From Spirochaeta africana DSM 8902 (GTDB lineage: Bacteria > Spirochaetota > Spirochaetia > DSM-27196 > DSM-8902): DNA of 64,000 nt. The notes below the pieces were generated by a model. That model did not search any database. It worked only from the letters and a program-made list of their open reading frames with translations, and was not told the origin of the DNA. The stretch is taken from the NCBI RefSeq assembly GCF_000242595.2, contig NC_017098.1, positions 1,116,001 to 1,180,000 on the forward strand, in the 5' to 3' direction. Position numbers and translations under genes: made by a program. Shown in pieces: positions 25,673 through 35,236 of this stretch (its first letter is position 1; each line of letters begins with the position of its first letter).

Positions 25673-27109
25673 TTAGCGTATCCGCTCGTACACCGCATAG
25701 CCCCAGGGGCCCAAAGCTATACTGGCCGGTGGTGATGCCAGCTCATCTGCCGACAGCTCGGTACTACCGGCATACACCAGCTGCCAATCCCCGGCCAGGC
25801 CATGATCAAGTTCTGCGGTTGCCGATGCGCCGGACAGATTCAGCACCGCCAGAACGGCATCATCGCTCTGCTCCCGGGTGAACCCGAACACACGATCACT
25901 GCCGGCAGCGAACGGCTGAATCCGGCCACCGAACCGGCCGTTCCACAAGGCCTGATTGCGACGCTTCAGCTGTACCAGGGCGGTGTACATCTCGGTGTAG
26001 GGATGCTCCTGCCACGGGATCTCGTCTTTTTCGAAGAATTCCAGCTGATGATCCAGTCCGACCTCCTGTCCGCTGTAGATCAACGGCATCCCGGGCGCCA
26101 GCTGGGTCAGCACCGCAAACACCTCCTCGGCATCGCCAAAGCGCTGCCGGGTTGTTCCATGCCAGGAGTTTTCGTCGTGATTATCGGTAAAGTACATACG
26201 ATAGTCATCCTCGTAGACCTCTCGTTCCTGGGCAAAAAAGGCGGCAGCATCGCGTGCATCCGCATTGCCGGCCGCGATCTGCATCAGCAGCCCCCGCTCA
26301 AAACCATACAGATTCCAGGCGAACGACATCGAGTACCCGTAATGATGCCAGCGCGGGCCATCGGCCTCGGCCAGCAGGAAGATCTCGGGGAATCGCTCCT
26401 TCAGGGCATTGTTAGTCTCGATAAGGAACGTCGCCGGTACATGGTTGACAGCATCAAAGCGGAAGCCATCCACCCCGTACTCCTCTACCCAGTAGCTCAT
26501 GACCTCGATCATGTAGTCGCGCAGCCCTTCCTGCGCATGATCCAGCTGGATGACATCGGTCCAGTTGGTGCCAGGAGGAATAATAAAATTCCCCTCGGCA
26601 TCGGTCGCGTACCATTCGGGGTTGGTCTCGGTCAGGACGTTGTCCCAGGCGGTGTGGTTCGGTACCCAGTCAAGGATTACCCGTATTCCGCGGGCATGGA
26701 TATCATCGACCAGCTGCCGGAAATCCTCCTTGCTGCCAAACTCGGGGTTTACGGCAGCAAAATCCTGTACCGCATAGTAGCTGCCCAGGCTGCCCTTGCG
26801 CTCCTCTTCGCCAATCGGGTGAATCGGCATGAGCCACAGGATGCCGACACCCAGCTCTTCCAGGCGGTCCAGATGCTCAGCAAATGCGGCGAAGGTTCCC
26901 TCCTCGGTATACTGGCGGATGTTTACCTCGTAGATCGCCAGGTTGTAGGTCCAGCTTTCGTGGCCCTGGGACTGATCTGCCTGCGGGCGGGCGGCACGTA
27001 TCGCAGGGGCAGCAAACTGATGCGGCCTGTTGGCGCAGCCGGCAAGCAGCATCACGATGAACAGGGCGGCGCCAGCCGCCCCGGGGATTTTTCCGGATAG
27101 TAGTTTCAT
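25673..27109 (-). CDS. GH13 alpha-amylase-type lipoprotein
   Basis: A 478-residue exported glycoside hydrolase. The signal peptide ends at the lipobox LLAGC. The GH13 barrel shows region I VILDWVPNHTAW, region II GFRFDAVNHV (nucleophile Asp), region III IFLLAEADG (acid Glu) and region IV YFTDNHDENSW (transition-state Asp). It hydrolyses alpha-1,4-glucans at the cell surface or in the periplasm; exact specificity is not readable. A second GH13 lipoprotein lies 8 kb away on the same strand. Confidence 0.9.
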   Translation of the reverse strand: MKLLSGKIPGAAGAALFIVMLLAGCANRPHQFAAPAIRAARPQADQSQGHESWTYNLAIYEVNIRQYTEEGTFAAFAEHLDRLEELGVGILWLMPIHPIGEEERKGSLGSYYAVQDFAAVNPEFGSKEDFRQLVDDIHARGIRVILDWVPNHTAWDNVLTETNPEWYATDAEGNFIIPPGTNWTDVIQLDHAQEGLRDYMIEVMSYWVEEYGVDGFRFDAVNHVPATFLIETNNALKERFPEIFLLAEADGPRWHHYGYSMSFAWNLYGFERGLLMQIAAGNADARDAAAFFAQEREVYEDDYRMYFTDNHDENSWHGTTRQRFGDAEEVFAVLTQLAPGMPLIYSGQEVGLDHQLEFFEKDEIPWQEHPYTEMYTALVQLKRRNQALWNGRFGGRIQPFAAGSDRVFGFTREQSDDAVLAVLNLSGASATAELDHGLAGDWQLVYAGSTELSADELASPPASIALGPWGYAVYERIR

Positions 27110-27298
27110 GCTGCTATTCTACCCCGAACAGCCTGGTTCGCAAAGATCGGATTGCTGCGCAGTGGCTGCGACAGCTGCCGGGTGGCTGTGAATGTTAGCA
27201 GGTGGCTCTGAAAGTTGCCCGAGCGTCCGGTGTGTACCGCAATACCGATTTTCCCGGCTGCGACTTGAACTCCCCGCAGGAGCACACATACTTGAAGT

Positions 27299-29191
27299 AT
27301 GGCCGAATCCCGCTGGCGGAGCAGACTGTACCACGCCCTGTTTGACATTGCCCCGGATACGGATATGTCTCCGCTGCAGGCTCGGGTAACGGTGCTGGCG
27401 GTATACACCGTGGGACTGGCAGGCGTCCTCGGGGTAGCGGTCAATATCGCTCGGGATTATGCAGCCGGGAATTATATCGTGGTGGTGGTTCTGGCCGTCT
27501 TTCTGACCTGTATCCTTGCGGGCCTGGCTATGTTTCTGGTAACCCGCAGTCTGACCCCGCCGCGGGTCTGTTATGCGGCAGGCATTCTGGTGCTGGTAGC
27601 CGGCCTGATTTACAGCGCCGGCGGCACACGTGGATTCGGACTGTTCTACATCATGACCGGGTATTCGGTGCTGTATTTTATACTGGGGCTGCGCGGCAGC
27701 CTGGCCGTTCCGCTGCTGGTGCTGATCGGCAGCAGCCTGCGCATCCAGCTGGGCCAGTTTCCCCCGGAATCTTTCCTGCATGATCCGGATTTTACCGCCA
27801 GTTATCAATTTGTGGTCTGGGTTTCTGCGGTGCTGGGGATGGCCACTATTTTGGCACAGCATCTGCTGATAACCTATCTCTCCAACATAGCCTATCGGGA
27901 CGAGCTGACCGGGCTGGCCAATCGCAACCGCTATGAACTGCTGATTCCTCGTCTGGCAGCCCGGTATAACCTGGGGCATCCGGGGTTTGCCATTATCGGC
28001 ATCAAGCTGCTGCAGTTTGCCCGGGTGAATTCCTTTCGCGGGGCACGCTTCGCCGATGACCTGATAGCACTTACCGCCGAGCGTATCCGGCAAGCCGCGA
28101 ACAGCGAGGATGTGATTGTACGCTATACCGGAACAGTGTTCTTTGTGGTAACTGCCGCCGCTGCTGTCGATCAACTGGAGCAGCAGGCACAGAATATCCT
28201 GGCTGCGGTGCAAAAGCCGGTGCACCATACCGGCAAGACCCTGAGCCTGCAGGGGGTGGTTACCATAACCCTGTTCCCTCAGGATGGTCTGTCGATCGAA
28301 CACCTGACCGGCAACCTGATGTCGGGTTTCAGCCGCCGCCGCAGCAAACCAGGTACGGTATCCTTTTACGATGAAACCCAGCATCGGGTAGAGGCCCGGC
28401 GTTTCGTGATGATCGAGGAGCTGCGCAGCGCCATTCGCCGCGAAGAGCTGCGGCTGGTATTCCATCCCAAGGTCAACCTGCAGGATAATCGGTGTCATGG
28501 TGCCGAGATCCTGCTGCGCTGGTACAATCCGGTATTCGGGGAGGTGGAGCCCGGGGTGTTTATCCCGCTGGCCGAGGAGGCGGGGGTCATACGCGAGATT
28601 ACCCGCTGGGTTGCCGAGACCACCGTGCACTCGCTGCAGCACCTGCTGAGCAGCCTTCCCGCCAGGGCACAACAGCTGATTCACGCAATCAATCTCTCGC
28701 CCATGGATCTCTCGGATCCCGGGTTCTGTGAATTCCTGACCGCCCTGCTGCACCGTAACCCCCTGGATCCTCGCAGCCTTGAGTTCGAAATCACCGAGGG
28801 GGTGATGATGGATCAGAGTGCCGAGATCCAGCATACCCTCGCGTACCTGCGCAGCAAGGGCTACCGGATTGCCATCGATGATTTCGGGACCGGGTATTCA
28901 AGCCTCAGTTACCTGCACCAGATTCAGGCCCAGAACCTGAAGATCGACCGGGAGTTTATCCGACAGATTACCGGACCGGAGGCACATTCTCCGGTGGTGG
29001 ACGCCATAATCTCGATGGCCGGATCACTGCAGCTGGACATTACCGCCGAAGGGGTGGAGTACCAGTACCAGGCTGACTACCTGACGGCGCGCGGCTGCAC
29101 CTATGCCCAGGGCTGGCTCTACTCACAGCCGCTGGCACTGGATGACTACATCAACTGGCTGCGCAGCCGCGCAGGATGCATGCACGCGTGA
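27299..29191 (+). CDS. Membrane GGDEF/EAL-domain protein
   Basis: A 630-residue c-di-GMP-related protein. About five TM helices occupy residues 25-195. The GGDEF-like domain (YRDELTGLANRNRYELL at about 199) has lost the GGDEF motif (position reads YTGTVFFVV), so cyclase activity is unlikely. The EAL domain keeps the ExLxR motif as E-I-L-L-R (about 400), INLSPMDLSD, LEFEITEGVMM, IAIDDFGTGYSSLSYL, LKIDREFI and TAEGVE, consistent with an active phosphodiesterase. The ATG at 27299 has no close ribosome site; ATG 27365 is an in-frame alternative. Confidence 0.85.
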   Translation: MAESRWRSRLYHALFDIAPDTDMSPLQARVTVLAVYTVGLAGVLGVAVNIARDYAAGNYIVVVVLAVFLTCILAGLAMFLVTRSLTPPRVCYAAGILVLVAGLIYSAGGTRGFGLFYIMTGYSVLYFILGLRGSLAVPLLVLIGSSLRIQLGQFPPESFLHDPDFTASYQFVVWVSAVLGMATILAQHLLITYLSNIAYRDELTGLANRNRYELLIPRLAARYNLGHPGFAIIGIKLLQFARVNSFRGARFADDLIALTAERIRQAANSEDVIVRYTGTVFFVVTAAAAVDQLEQQAQNILAAVQKPVHHTGKTLSLQGVVTITLFPQDGLSIEHLTGNLMSGFSRRRSKPGTVSFYDETQHRVEARRFVMIEELRSAIRREELRLVFHPKVNLQDNRCHGAEILLRWYNPVFGEVEPGVFIPLAEEAGVIREITRWVAETTVHSLQHLLSSLPARAQQLIHAINLSPMDLSDPGFCEFLTALLHRNPLDPRSLEFEITEGVMMDQSAEIQHTLAYLRSKGYRIAIDDFGTGYSSLSYLHQIQAQNLKIDREFIRQITGPEAHSPVVDAIISMAGSLQLDITAEGVEYQYQADYLTARGCTYAQGWLYSQPLALDDYINWLRSRAGCMHA

Positions 29192-29293
29192 TGGCGGCAT
29201 GTGCGGGGCAGCATCTGGCGGGCGCGTTCCGGTTATCCCGGAAAATTCCCGACATGATAGAAAAACCATAGGGAAGGGTATAGAATCGATAGT

Positions 29294-31645
29294 ATGATAC
29301 GCGGGAAGATATTCTGGATAGTAATCGCAACGGTAACAGTTCTGGCAGGATGTGGGGATGCACCCACGACTGAACCCGACACGATAATCCCCGAGGATGG
29401 TGCGGGCGAGGTCATCAGTGAACCGGCGCCGGCTGTGGATCTGCCGGAAGACTTCGGCCTGACTGCGGTGTATGTAATGGGGCAGGCCCGGCTGCAGCGT
29501 GGCACGACATCCGGGGAGCTGCACGTGGGAACTGTCTTGCAGCAGGGCGACCGGATACAGGTAGCCGAGGACGGATTTGTAGAGCTTCAGAGCCCCGACG
29601 GCAGTCTGCTCCAGCTGGATGCCGGTACCGAAATTGAACTGGAACGCCTGTTGCGTGATACGGCAGTGGCACGTACCCAGCTGTATATGCACCAGGGTGA
29701 AACATCTGCCCGCGTAAGTCGCCAGCGCTCCGGCGACCGCTTTACCGTACGCACCCGATCTGCCGCAGCCGGGGTGCGCGGTACCGCCTTTACCGTAACC
29801 GCCTATCCGGACGGTCGCAGTCGGGTGGCGGTAGGATCGGGCCGGGTGGCGGTGCTGCCGGCCGGACTGGACCTGGAGTCGCTGTATGATCAGGCCGGGA
29901 CCGACGAGGAGGCCGCAGCCCTGGTCGACTCACTGCTGGATGCCGGTGTACAGCTTGCCGATAACCAGGAGCTGGCACTCGAGCAGGATGAGACACAGCA
30001 GCAGCTGGCCCGGCAGTATCAGGACGCCGCAGAGGAGATTACCCGCGCGGCCACCAGGCCGGAGGCACCCCTGCGGCAGGAGGTCGCTCTCCAGCTGCAG
30101 CAGATCCGCCAGGCAACCGGCGAGCTCCTGCCTGGCCGTGAACTCGACACCCCCAGCCGGCAGCGGCTGCAGCGGCTGGAACAGGCCGAGCCGAGGAGCC
30201 TTGTCCCGGCGGCCAGTGTCAGGATTTCGGTTGCCACCATCCCTGCCGACGCCCGGATACTGATAGATGGCCGTACAGCCGGTACCGGCAGCATGCGGGG
30301 AATCTTTCCGGCAGAAACACCGCTGTCACTGCGGATCGAGCGGGCCGGATATCAGCCGGTGTCATTTACCCCGGATACCACCCGGGGCGGTGACTATACC
30401 GTGCGGCTGCAGGCCGCCGCCGTTCAGGAGGCCGCACCCGCAACCCCGGACGAACCACCAGCCGCTCCCGCCGAACCCCCGGCAGACGAGCTGGATGAGC
30501 CCCTGGCTGCCGAACCCCCGGCAGACGAGCGCCCCGTTGATGAACGCCCAGCTGTGGAGCAGCACGCGGCCGCGCCGGCACCCCCCGAGCCCGACGACCG
30601 TGAACCCGCGGATACAGAAGCGACTGCGGATACCGAAATCGCCGCAGAAGAGCCGGACACGCCAGCGATACAGCCCGGTGATATCCTCTGGCGATCTGAC
30701 CCCGCTGGCAGCCCTGCCGTACGCCGTCTGGCTGCTGCAGCAGAGGGGGTTATAACGGTCGATAGAGACGGTGAACTGCGGATGCTGGCCTATGACACCG
30801 GGCGCACCGGCTGGACAGTGTCTACCCACAACGACCGCAACGAAAACTCTGGCCCCCAGATAGCCGGATCTGCCGTGCTGTTTTCAGGCGCCGCCGAGAT
30901 ACTGCTTGTCCGCACCAGCGACGGACAGGTGCTGCAGCGGCAGGAGCTGGACAGCAGCAGCGCGCATGCCTTTGGCCAGCAGGCCCTGCCACATCGGGAT
31001 GACTGGATAATCCCGACCGATACCGGGGTGACATTTGCCGCACCCGATTTCTCTCTACGCGACAGTACTGCTATCACGGAAGGCGCGGCAATGACGCCGG
31101 TGTTCTATCGGGACTCGGTAATAACTGCAAGCTATACCGGCGATGTGGTTCTGGTAGATCCCGGAAGCGCAGCGATCGAGCAGCGGATCACGACCAGTGC
31201 CAGCCAACCGGTCGGGCATGCCCCACTGGTGCAGGAGGGCACACTCTTTTTTGGTGACCGGCGCGGCCGGGTAACCGCGGTATCGCTGCAGGAAGGCCAG
31301 AAAGAGTGGGACACCGTACTGCCCGGCAATCCCGGGCTGTTCCATGACCCGGTCGCGGCTGGCGGACTGGTGCTGTTCTTTGGCAGCGGCGAGATCTTTG
31401 CCCTGCAGGCCGACAGCGGTGAACTGGCTTACCGGATGGCAGCAGCCGCGCCCCCGGTCATTCATGGGGATCAGCTGGTATTTGCCGAAGGCGACCAGCT
31501 CAGGATAGCCGCAATTGCAGACGGCACCCGAATCGCCGCATACCCGCTGCCCGAGCCGGCCGCCGCCGCTGCACCGGTAGTGGTGAACGGCGCTGCCTAT
31601 GCAGCCCTGCGGGACGGCTCGGTACTGCGGCTGCAGCTGCCTTAG
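29294..31645 (+). CDS. FecR-PEGA lipoprotein with C-terminal beta-propeller
   Basis: A 783-residue lipoprotein (lipobox VLAGC). Domain order: FecR-type domain (about 55-195: GTVLQQGDRIQVAEDGFVELQSPDGSLLQLDAGTEIEL ... AAGVRGTAFTV), a helical linker, a PEGA domain (about 312-375: VRISVATIPADARILIDGR ... LRIERAGYQPV), a Pro/Ala/Glu/Asp-rich low-complexity linker (about 378-455) and a PQQ-like beta-propeller (about 460-783). Such FecR/PEGA proteins are common in spirochaetes and are thought to bind peptidoglycan or act in envelope signalling. It ends overlapping the convergent barrel gene by 4 bp. Confidence 0.82.
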   Translation: MIRGKIFWIVIATVTVLAGCGDAPTTEPDTIIPEDGAGEVISEPAPAVDLPEDFGLTAVYVMGQARLQRGTTSGELHVGTVLQQGDRIQVAEDGFVELQSPDGSLLQLDAGTEIELERLLRDTAVARTQLYMHQGETSARVSRQRSGDRFTVRTRSAAAGVRGTAFTVTAYPDGRSRVAVGSGRVAVLPAGLDLESLYDQAGTDEEAAALVDSLLDAGVQLADNQELALEQDETQQQLARQYQDAAEEITRAATRPEAPLRQEVALQLQQIRQATGELLPGRELDTPSRQRLQRLEQAEPRSLVPAASVRISVATIPADARILIDGRTAGTGSMRGIFPAETPLSLRIERAGYQPVSFTPDTTRGGDYTVRLQAAAVQEAAPATPDEPPAAPAEPPADELDEPLAAEPPADERPVDERPAVEQHAAAPAPPEPDDREPADTEATADTEIAAEEPDTPAIQPGDILWRSDPAGSPAVRRLAAAAEGVITVDRDGELRMLAYDTGRTGWTVSTHNDRNENSGPQIAGSAVLFSGAAEILLVRTSDGQVLQRQELDSSSAHAFGQQALPHRDDWIIPTDTGVTFAAPDFSLRDSTAITEGAAMTPVFYRDSVITASYTGDVVLVDPGSAAIEQRITTSASQPVGHAPLVQEGTLFFGDRRGRVTAVSLQEGQKEWDTVLPGNPGLFHDPVAAGGLVLFFGSGEIFALQADSGELAYRMAAAAPPVIHGDQLVFAEGDQLRIAAIADGTRIAAYPLPEPAAAAAPVVVNGAAYAALRDGSVLRLQLP

Positions 31646-32346
31646 TGATTGCGGGTAAACCCGCCGCGCAGGGTAATGCGCACCGGCGTCTGCTGTCCGA
31701 AATTCGCATCATTCAGCAGCGGCTCCGGGACGATCATCAGACTCAGGCGGGCTACCAGGCGATAATGGTCGCTGGTGGCCCAGCCGCCCTCAACCCCGAG
31801 TTCCAGGGCAGGGCTGAAACCCTCGCCCTGTAAATCCTTGAGGTCAGAGGAATGCTCGTCATCATCGCGGGTTATGCGTATATTCCCGCCGCCGCCCATA
31901 ATGCCCATACCCAGCTCAACCCCGATCCCGGGACCGGTGTCGAACGGCTGCATGCGATAGCCATGCTTCAGCATCAGGAGTACCGACCCGGCAAAGATAC
32001 CGCTGGCGGTATAGTCCTCATTTTCATGTGAGAAGCTGTACTCTCCGGGATAGCCATGAGCAGTCAGTCCGATCTCGTAGCCATAGTAGAAAAACCGGCT
32101 GCGCGGCACATCAATCCCGTTGAAATGTCGCAGATCAACCCCCACCATGGGCAGGGTGTCGGTCCGGTCATTGCCCGCAGCATCCTTGAACTCAAGCTCA
32201 TAGAACGCCAAGGATACACCGTATGATGGTGATGCAATCCGCTTGTACCAGCTATCCTGCTCGCTTGCTGCGTCATCCGCAAACACAGCCCCGCCCATTC
32301 CCAGCAGCAGCGTGCCTGCTGCCAGCCAGCATGTGATTGTACGCAT
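31642..32346 (-). CDS. Putative outer-membrane beta-barrel protein
   Basis: A 234-residue exported protein. The start at 32346 (MRTITCWLAAGTLLLGMGGAVFA, a classical signal peptide) has AAGGGGGT upstream. The mature part alternates polar and hydrophobic residues in strands (YGVSLAFYELEF, FFYYGYEIGLTAHGYPGEY, IGVELGMGIMGGGGNIRI, ALELGVEGGWATSDHYRLVARLSLMI) and ends in a strand, VRITLRGGFTRNH, typical of barrel proteins. No named family. Its 3' end overlaps the FecR gene. Confidence 0.65.
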   Translation of the reverse strand: MRTITCWLAAGTLLLGMGGAVFADDAASEQDSWYKRIASPSYGVSLAFYELEFKDAAGNDRTDTLPMVGVDLRHFNGIDVPRSRFFYYGYEIGLTAHGYPGEYSFSHENEDYTASGIFAGSVLLMLKHGYRMQPFDTGPGIGVELGMGIMGGGGNIRITRDDDEHSSDLKDLQGEGFSPALELGVEGGWATSDHYRLVARLSLMIVPEPLLNDANFGQQTPVRITLRGGFTRNH

Positions 32347-32438
32347 ATTTACCCCCTTACACATATTTCTCCACACCTCCAGTATAAGGGGTGCCTTGCC
32401 GTACTGCCACCGGGGATGCCGGGGAATCGACATGCACA

Positions 32439-33137
32439 TTACAAAACAGACCGGGACCAGATGCCGGTAAACTCGGGGATTATGGTGGAGTTGCGTGCCT
32501 GGATTCCGGGCAGCATGGCATCGCCAAAAAAGAAGCCCATCACCCTGCAGGCCTCGGCGACCGAGGCAAAGCGGTAGTCCGTTGACACAACAGTGCGCTG
32601 GTATCCGCGCACTGTTTCCAGGTAGTCGTAGAATGCAGTCAGCAGTTCGCCAGGAGGTTCGGGCTGCTCGAGATTGGTACCCAATGTCTCGATGATGATC
32701 ACCTTGCCACCGGGGCGTACCATCTTCTCGCAATTATCGACCAGGGTCTGCATGGTATCCAGATACCGGTCGGGGTAATCATAGATGGTATGCCCGAACG
32801 CCCAGCCCTCCAGCACTACATCGGCCGTGTGCAGCGAGCCGGGCGCATCAAGGTTGTCCCTGGTCGCAAAGGTAATCCGATCCAGGTAGTCAGACAGATT
32901 GCGGCGCGCGGTCTGCAGCATATGGGTGGAGCGGTCTGCGCAATATGCTGCCTGCACAGAATCGACATACATACGGGTAAGGCGGCCGGTCCCGGCGCCC
33001 AGCTCGATTACCGACTGGCCGGTAAAATCATGCAGTTCGTGCAGAACCCGCCGAAGATTTCCCTGATAATCCTCGGCGGTAACAAGCTGATCGTACTCGG
33101 CAGCGTGGTGATCGTAGATCTCGTACATACTTGGCAT
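32439..33137 (-). CDS. SAM-dependent class I methyltransferase
   Basis: A 232-residue methyltransferase. Motif I is VIELGAGTGRLTRMYV (about 38-53), the acidic residue after strand 2 is in AAYCADRS, and motif post-II is ADVVLEGWAFGHTI; VRPGGKVIIIETLG is the strand 4-5 region. The ATG at 33137 with GAGG 6 bases upstream is chosen; the longer ORF extends into the upstream amylase gene. It starts 8 bp after that gene's stop. Substrate unknown. Confidence 0.82.
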   Translation of the reverse strand: MPSMYEIYDHHAAEYDQLVTAEDYQGNLRRVLHELHDFTGQSVIELGAGTGRLTRMYVDSVQAAYCADRSTHMLQTARRNLSDYLDRITFATRDNLDAPGSLHTADVVLEGWAFGHTIYDYPDRYLDTMQTLVDNCEKMVRPGGKVIIIETLGTNLEQPEPPGELLTAFYDYLETVRGYQRTVVSTDYRFASVAEACRVMGFFFGDAMLPGIQARNSTIIPEFTGIWSRSVL

Positions 33138-33144
33138 GGCAACC

Positions 33145-35016
33145 TCAGTCGGTGGTTCGCACCAGGTAGCGCCAGCCCAGCTGCTCGATCTCTGCTTCGC
33201 CGCTGAACTCTTGCCCGCTGCGGACATCACGCCAGGTACCGGCAGGAAGCGGGTAGCCGACGGCTGAATCGGCGGACTGATTGAACACCGCTAGCAGTTC
33301 ATGCTCGCTGCCGGGCTCGCCGCGCATAAACCCGATCAGCGAGGAGTGATCGGTAAACTCACGGATAACCGCCGACTGCAGTCCCGGTAAGGCATGTTTC
33401 AGTTCGCCCAGCTCCCGGTAGAACTCCACCGTTGGCTGGTGGGCAGTATCCCACTGCAAGGGATAGCGCTGCCGATCCTGCTGCTGGCTGCCGGTAAAGC
33501 CCATCTCGTCACCCATGTAGGTGACCGGTACACCCGGCAGGGCATACATCATGGCCGCTGCCAGCTGCTGCCGCTGCCGCGAGGTGTCCGAGGGCTGGTC
33601 GCCCAGATCACCGCCACCCATTGAGGTCAGCAGACGCTCGGTATCATGCGAGCTGATCAGGTTAAACTGCATCGCGGTCGATGCTTCGGGATAGGCCGCA
33701 TATACCTGTTGTATGCGGGAACTGACAGCAGAGGCCAGCAGATCGCCAGAGGCAAAATGCCGGATTGCATCGCGACCGACCGCGTAGTTCATGAGCGAAT
33801 CAAACATGTCCCCCTGCAGCCAGGAGGCATCGCGCTGCCAGATTTCGCCGACGATATAGTTTTGCGGATCAATCTCGCGGACGGTCTGTCGCAGGGCCGA
33901 AAAGAACTCCTCGCGGTTCACAATCTCGTTCGGTACATCGATGCGCACCCCGGCAAACCCCAGCTCGGTCCAGTAGCGCGCGGCATCCATCAGGTGATTA
34001 AACACCTGCTCGTTGCGGGTCTCCAGCTCCGGCAGGCTGCCAAAGTCCCACCAGCTGTCGTACTGGCGCGGATTGCCCGCCTGGATTTCCGTTCCGGGGT
34101 CGACGGTAAAGCGGAACCACTGCCAGTAATCGGTTTCGTGCCCGCCCTCGGCAATCGCATTCTGGAAAGCCCAGAAACCGACCCCGACATGATTCGGCAC
34201 AAAATCCCACATAACCCGAATCCCGCGATCAGCAGCCGCGGAGATGAGCTGACGCACCGTATCCTCGTCACCAAAATTGGGTGCCGGCGACATAAAGTCT
34301 ACCGCATCGTAGCCATGCGCCGAACCGGAGCGGTTGATCGGGTTCAAATACAGAAAACTGACTCCCAGATCGGCCAGATAATCCAGCTTTTCGATGATGC
34401 CAGGAACATCACCCCCGAAATATTGATGGGTCCCATGGATGTCGGTAATCTCGCCGCCCCAGTCGTCCATAAGGATCGGCTCCCAGTCGATGAAATCCGG
34501 ATACTTGTAGTTGTAGGCCTCGTCCTCCAGCGCCAGTTCAATCAGCGCCGGATCGCCATTGTAAAACCGCTCGGGGAATATCTGATACCCGACCGATGTT
34601 CCCACCCAGTCCAGGGCGGCAAACAGTTCCTCTGGCACCTGGAACGGGCCATGGCGCTCGGTGCTGCCATCATGATCTACCACCATAATGTGATAGCTCT
34701 CCACGGCGGGGTGCACCGCCGCTCTCCAGATCTCATGACGCGGCGAAGGGGTCAGCTGCCGGTGCAACTGATAATGCTGCCCAGTACTGTCAAACAGCAC
34801 CGCAGTATGCACGCTGTCACGCCCCGCCTGGAAGCGGATAGACAGCATGTCATCGGCCATCGAAACATGTACCGGGCTTTCCGGGTTGTGGGTAAAGTTG
34901 ACCGGTATCGCGGTATCAGGCTCTGGTGCGGTTGCACAGCCTGCCGCAAGCATCGCTGCCGCTGCCAGCGTGCAGAATACCGCTGCTATATTGCGCGTAG
35001 TAAAACGGTTTTGCAT
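33145..35016 (-). CDS. GH13 neopullulanase/cyclomaltodextrinase-type lipoprotein
   Basis: A 623-residue exported enzyme. The signal peptide ends in AAGC. An N-terminal beta-sandwich of about 120 residues (CBM34-like) precedes the GH13 barrel: region I MWDFVPNHVG, region II GVRIDVPNEI (nucleophile Asp), region III IVGEIWQRD (acid Glu) and region IV NLISSHDTERL. The architecture fits the neopullulanase/cyclomaltodextrinase subfamily. The ATG at 35016 has AAGGAG 7 bases upstream. It probably works with the amylase at 25.7 kb on external glucans. Confidence 0.88.
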   Translation of the reverse strand: MQNRFTTRNIAAVFCTLAAAAMLAAGCATAPEPDTAIPVNFTHNPESPVHVSMADDMLSIRFQAGRDSVHTAVLFDSTGQHYQLHRQLTPSPRHEIWRAAVHPAVESYHIMVVDHDGSTERHGPFQVPEELFAALDWVGTSVGYQIFPERFYNGDPALIELALEDEAYNYKYPDFIDWEPILMDDWGGEITDIHGTHQYFGGDVPGIIEKLDYLADLGVSFLYLNPINRSGSAHGYDAVDFMSPAPNFGDEDTVRQLISAAADRGIRVMWDFVPNHVGVGFWAFQNAIAEGGHETDYWQWFRFTVDPGTEIQAGNPRQYDSWWDFGSLPELETRNEQVFNHLMDAARYWTELGFAGVRIDVPNEIVNREEFFSALRQTVREIDPQNYIVGEIWQRDASWLQGDMFDSLMNYAVGRDAIRHFASGDLLASAVSSRIQQVYAAYPEASTAMQFNLISSHDTERLLTSMGGGDLGDQPSDTSRQRQQLAAAMMYALPGVPVTYMGDEMGFTGSQQQDRQRYPLQWDTAHQPTVEFYRELGELKHALPGLQSAVIREFTDHSSLIGFMRGEPGSEHELLAVFNQSADSAVGYPLPAGTWRDVRSGQEFSGEAEIEQLGWRYLVRTTD

Positions 35017-35086
35017 GAGTAACTCCTTGTCCGGCACTCAGTGTAACGCCATACAGTCCGGATTGCCACCACGAATTTGCCAATAA

Positions 35087-35233
35087 TCAGGCTGATCGGG
35101 AGCAGAGCAGGGTGCGCAGGCAGAAGCCGTAGGCACCACCGAGGGCAAGGCCGACAAGGTGTGCCGCACTGCTCACCCAGCTGCCAATACCCACAAAACA
35201 GTTGACAGTAACCTGGAGTAGGGGTAATGTAAT
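35087..35233 (-). pseudogene. C-terminal remnant of a rhomboid-family gene
   Basis: The minus-strand frame ending at the TGA (35087-35089) reads VTVNCFVGIGSWVSSAAHLVGLALGGAYGF, the last two helices of a rhomboid protease with the catalytic His in the S-A-A-H-L-x-G context. Upstream the frame runs into the start of the TetR gene and no rhomboid N-terminus exists there. The gene appears truncated at the junction with the efflux island. Confidence 0.65.
35202..35230 (+). promoter_or_regulatory. Promoter of the efflux operon
   Basis: TTGACA (35202-35207), a 17-bp spacer and TAATGT (35225-35230). The start codon at 35237 would be at or next to the transcription start. Confidence 0.45.
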
Positions 35234-35236
35234 CGT

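Noticed and set aside
25802-27100. 432-codon plus-strand ORF opposite the amylase gene
   Set aside because: It is the antisense frame of a GC-rich gene. All GH13 catalytic regions are on the minus strand.
27119-28834. 571-codon minus-strand ORF opposite the GGDEF/EAL gene
   Set aside because: An antisense open frame without start context or family motifs. The plus strand has complete EAL motifs.
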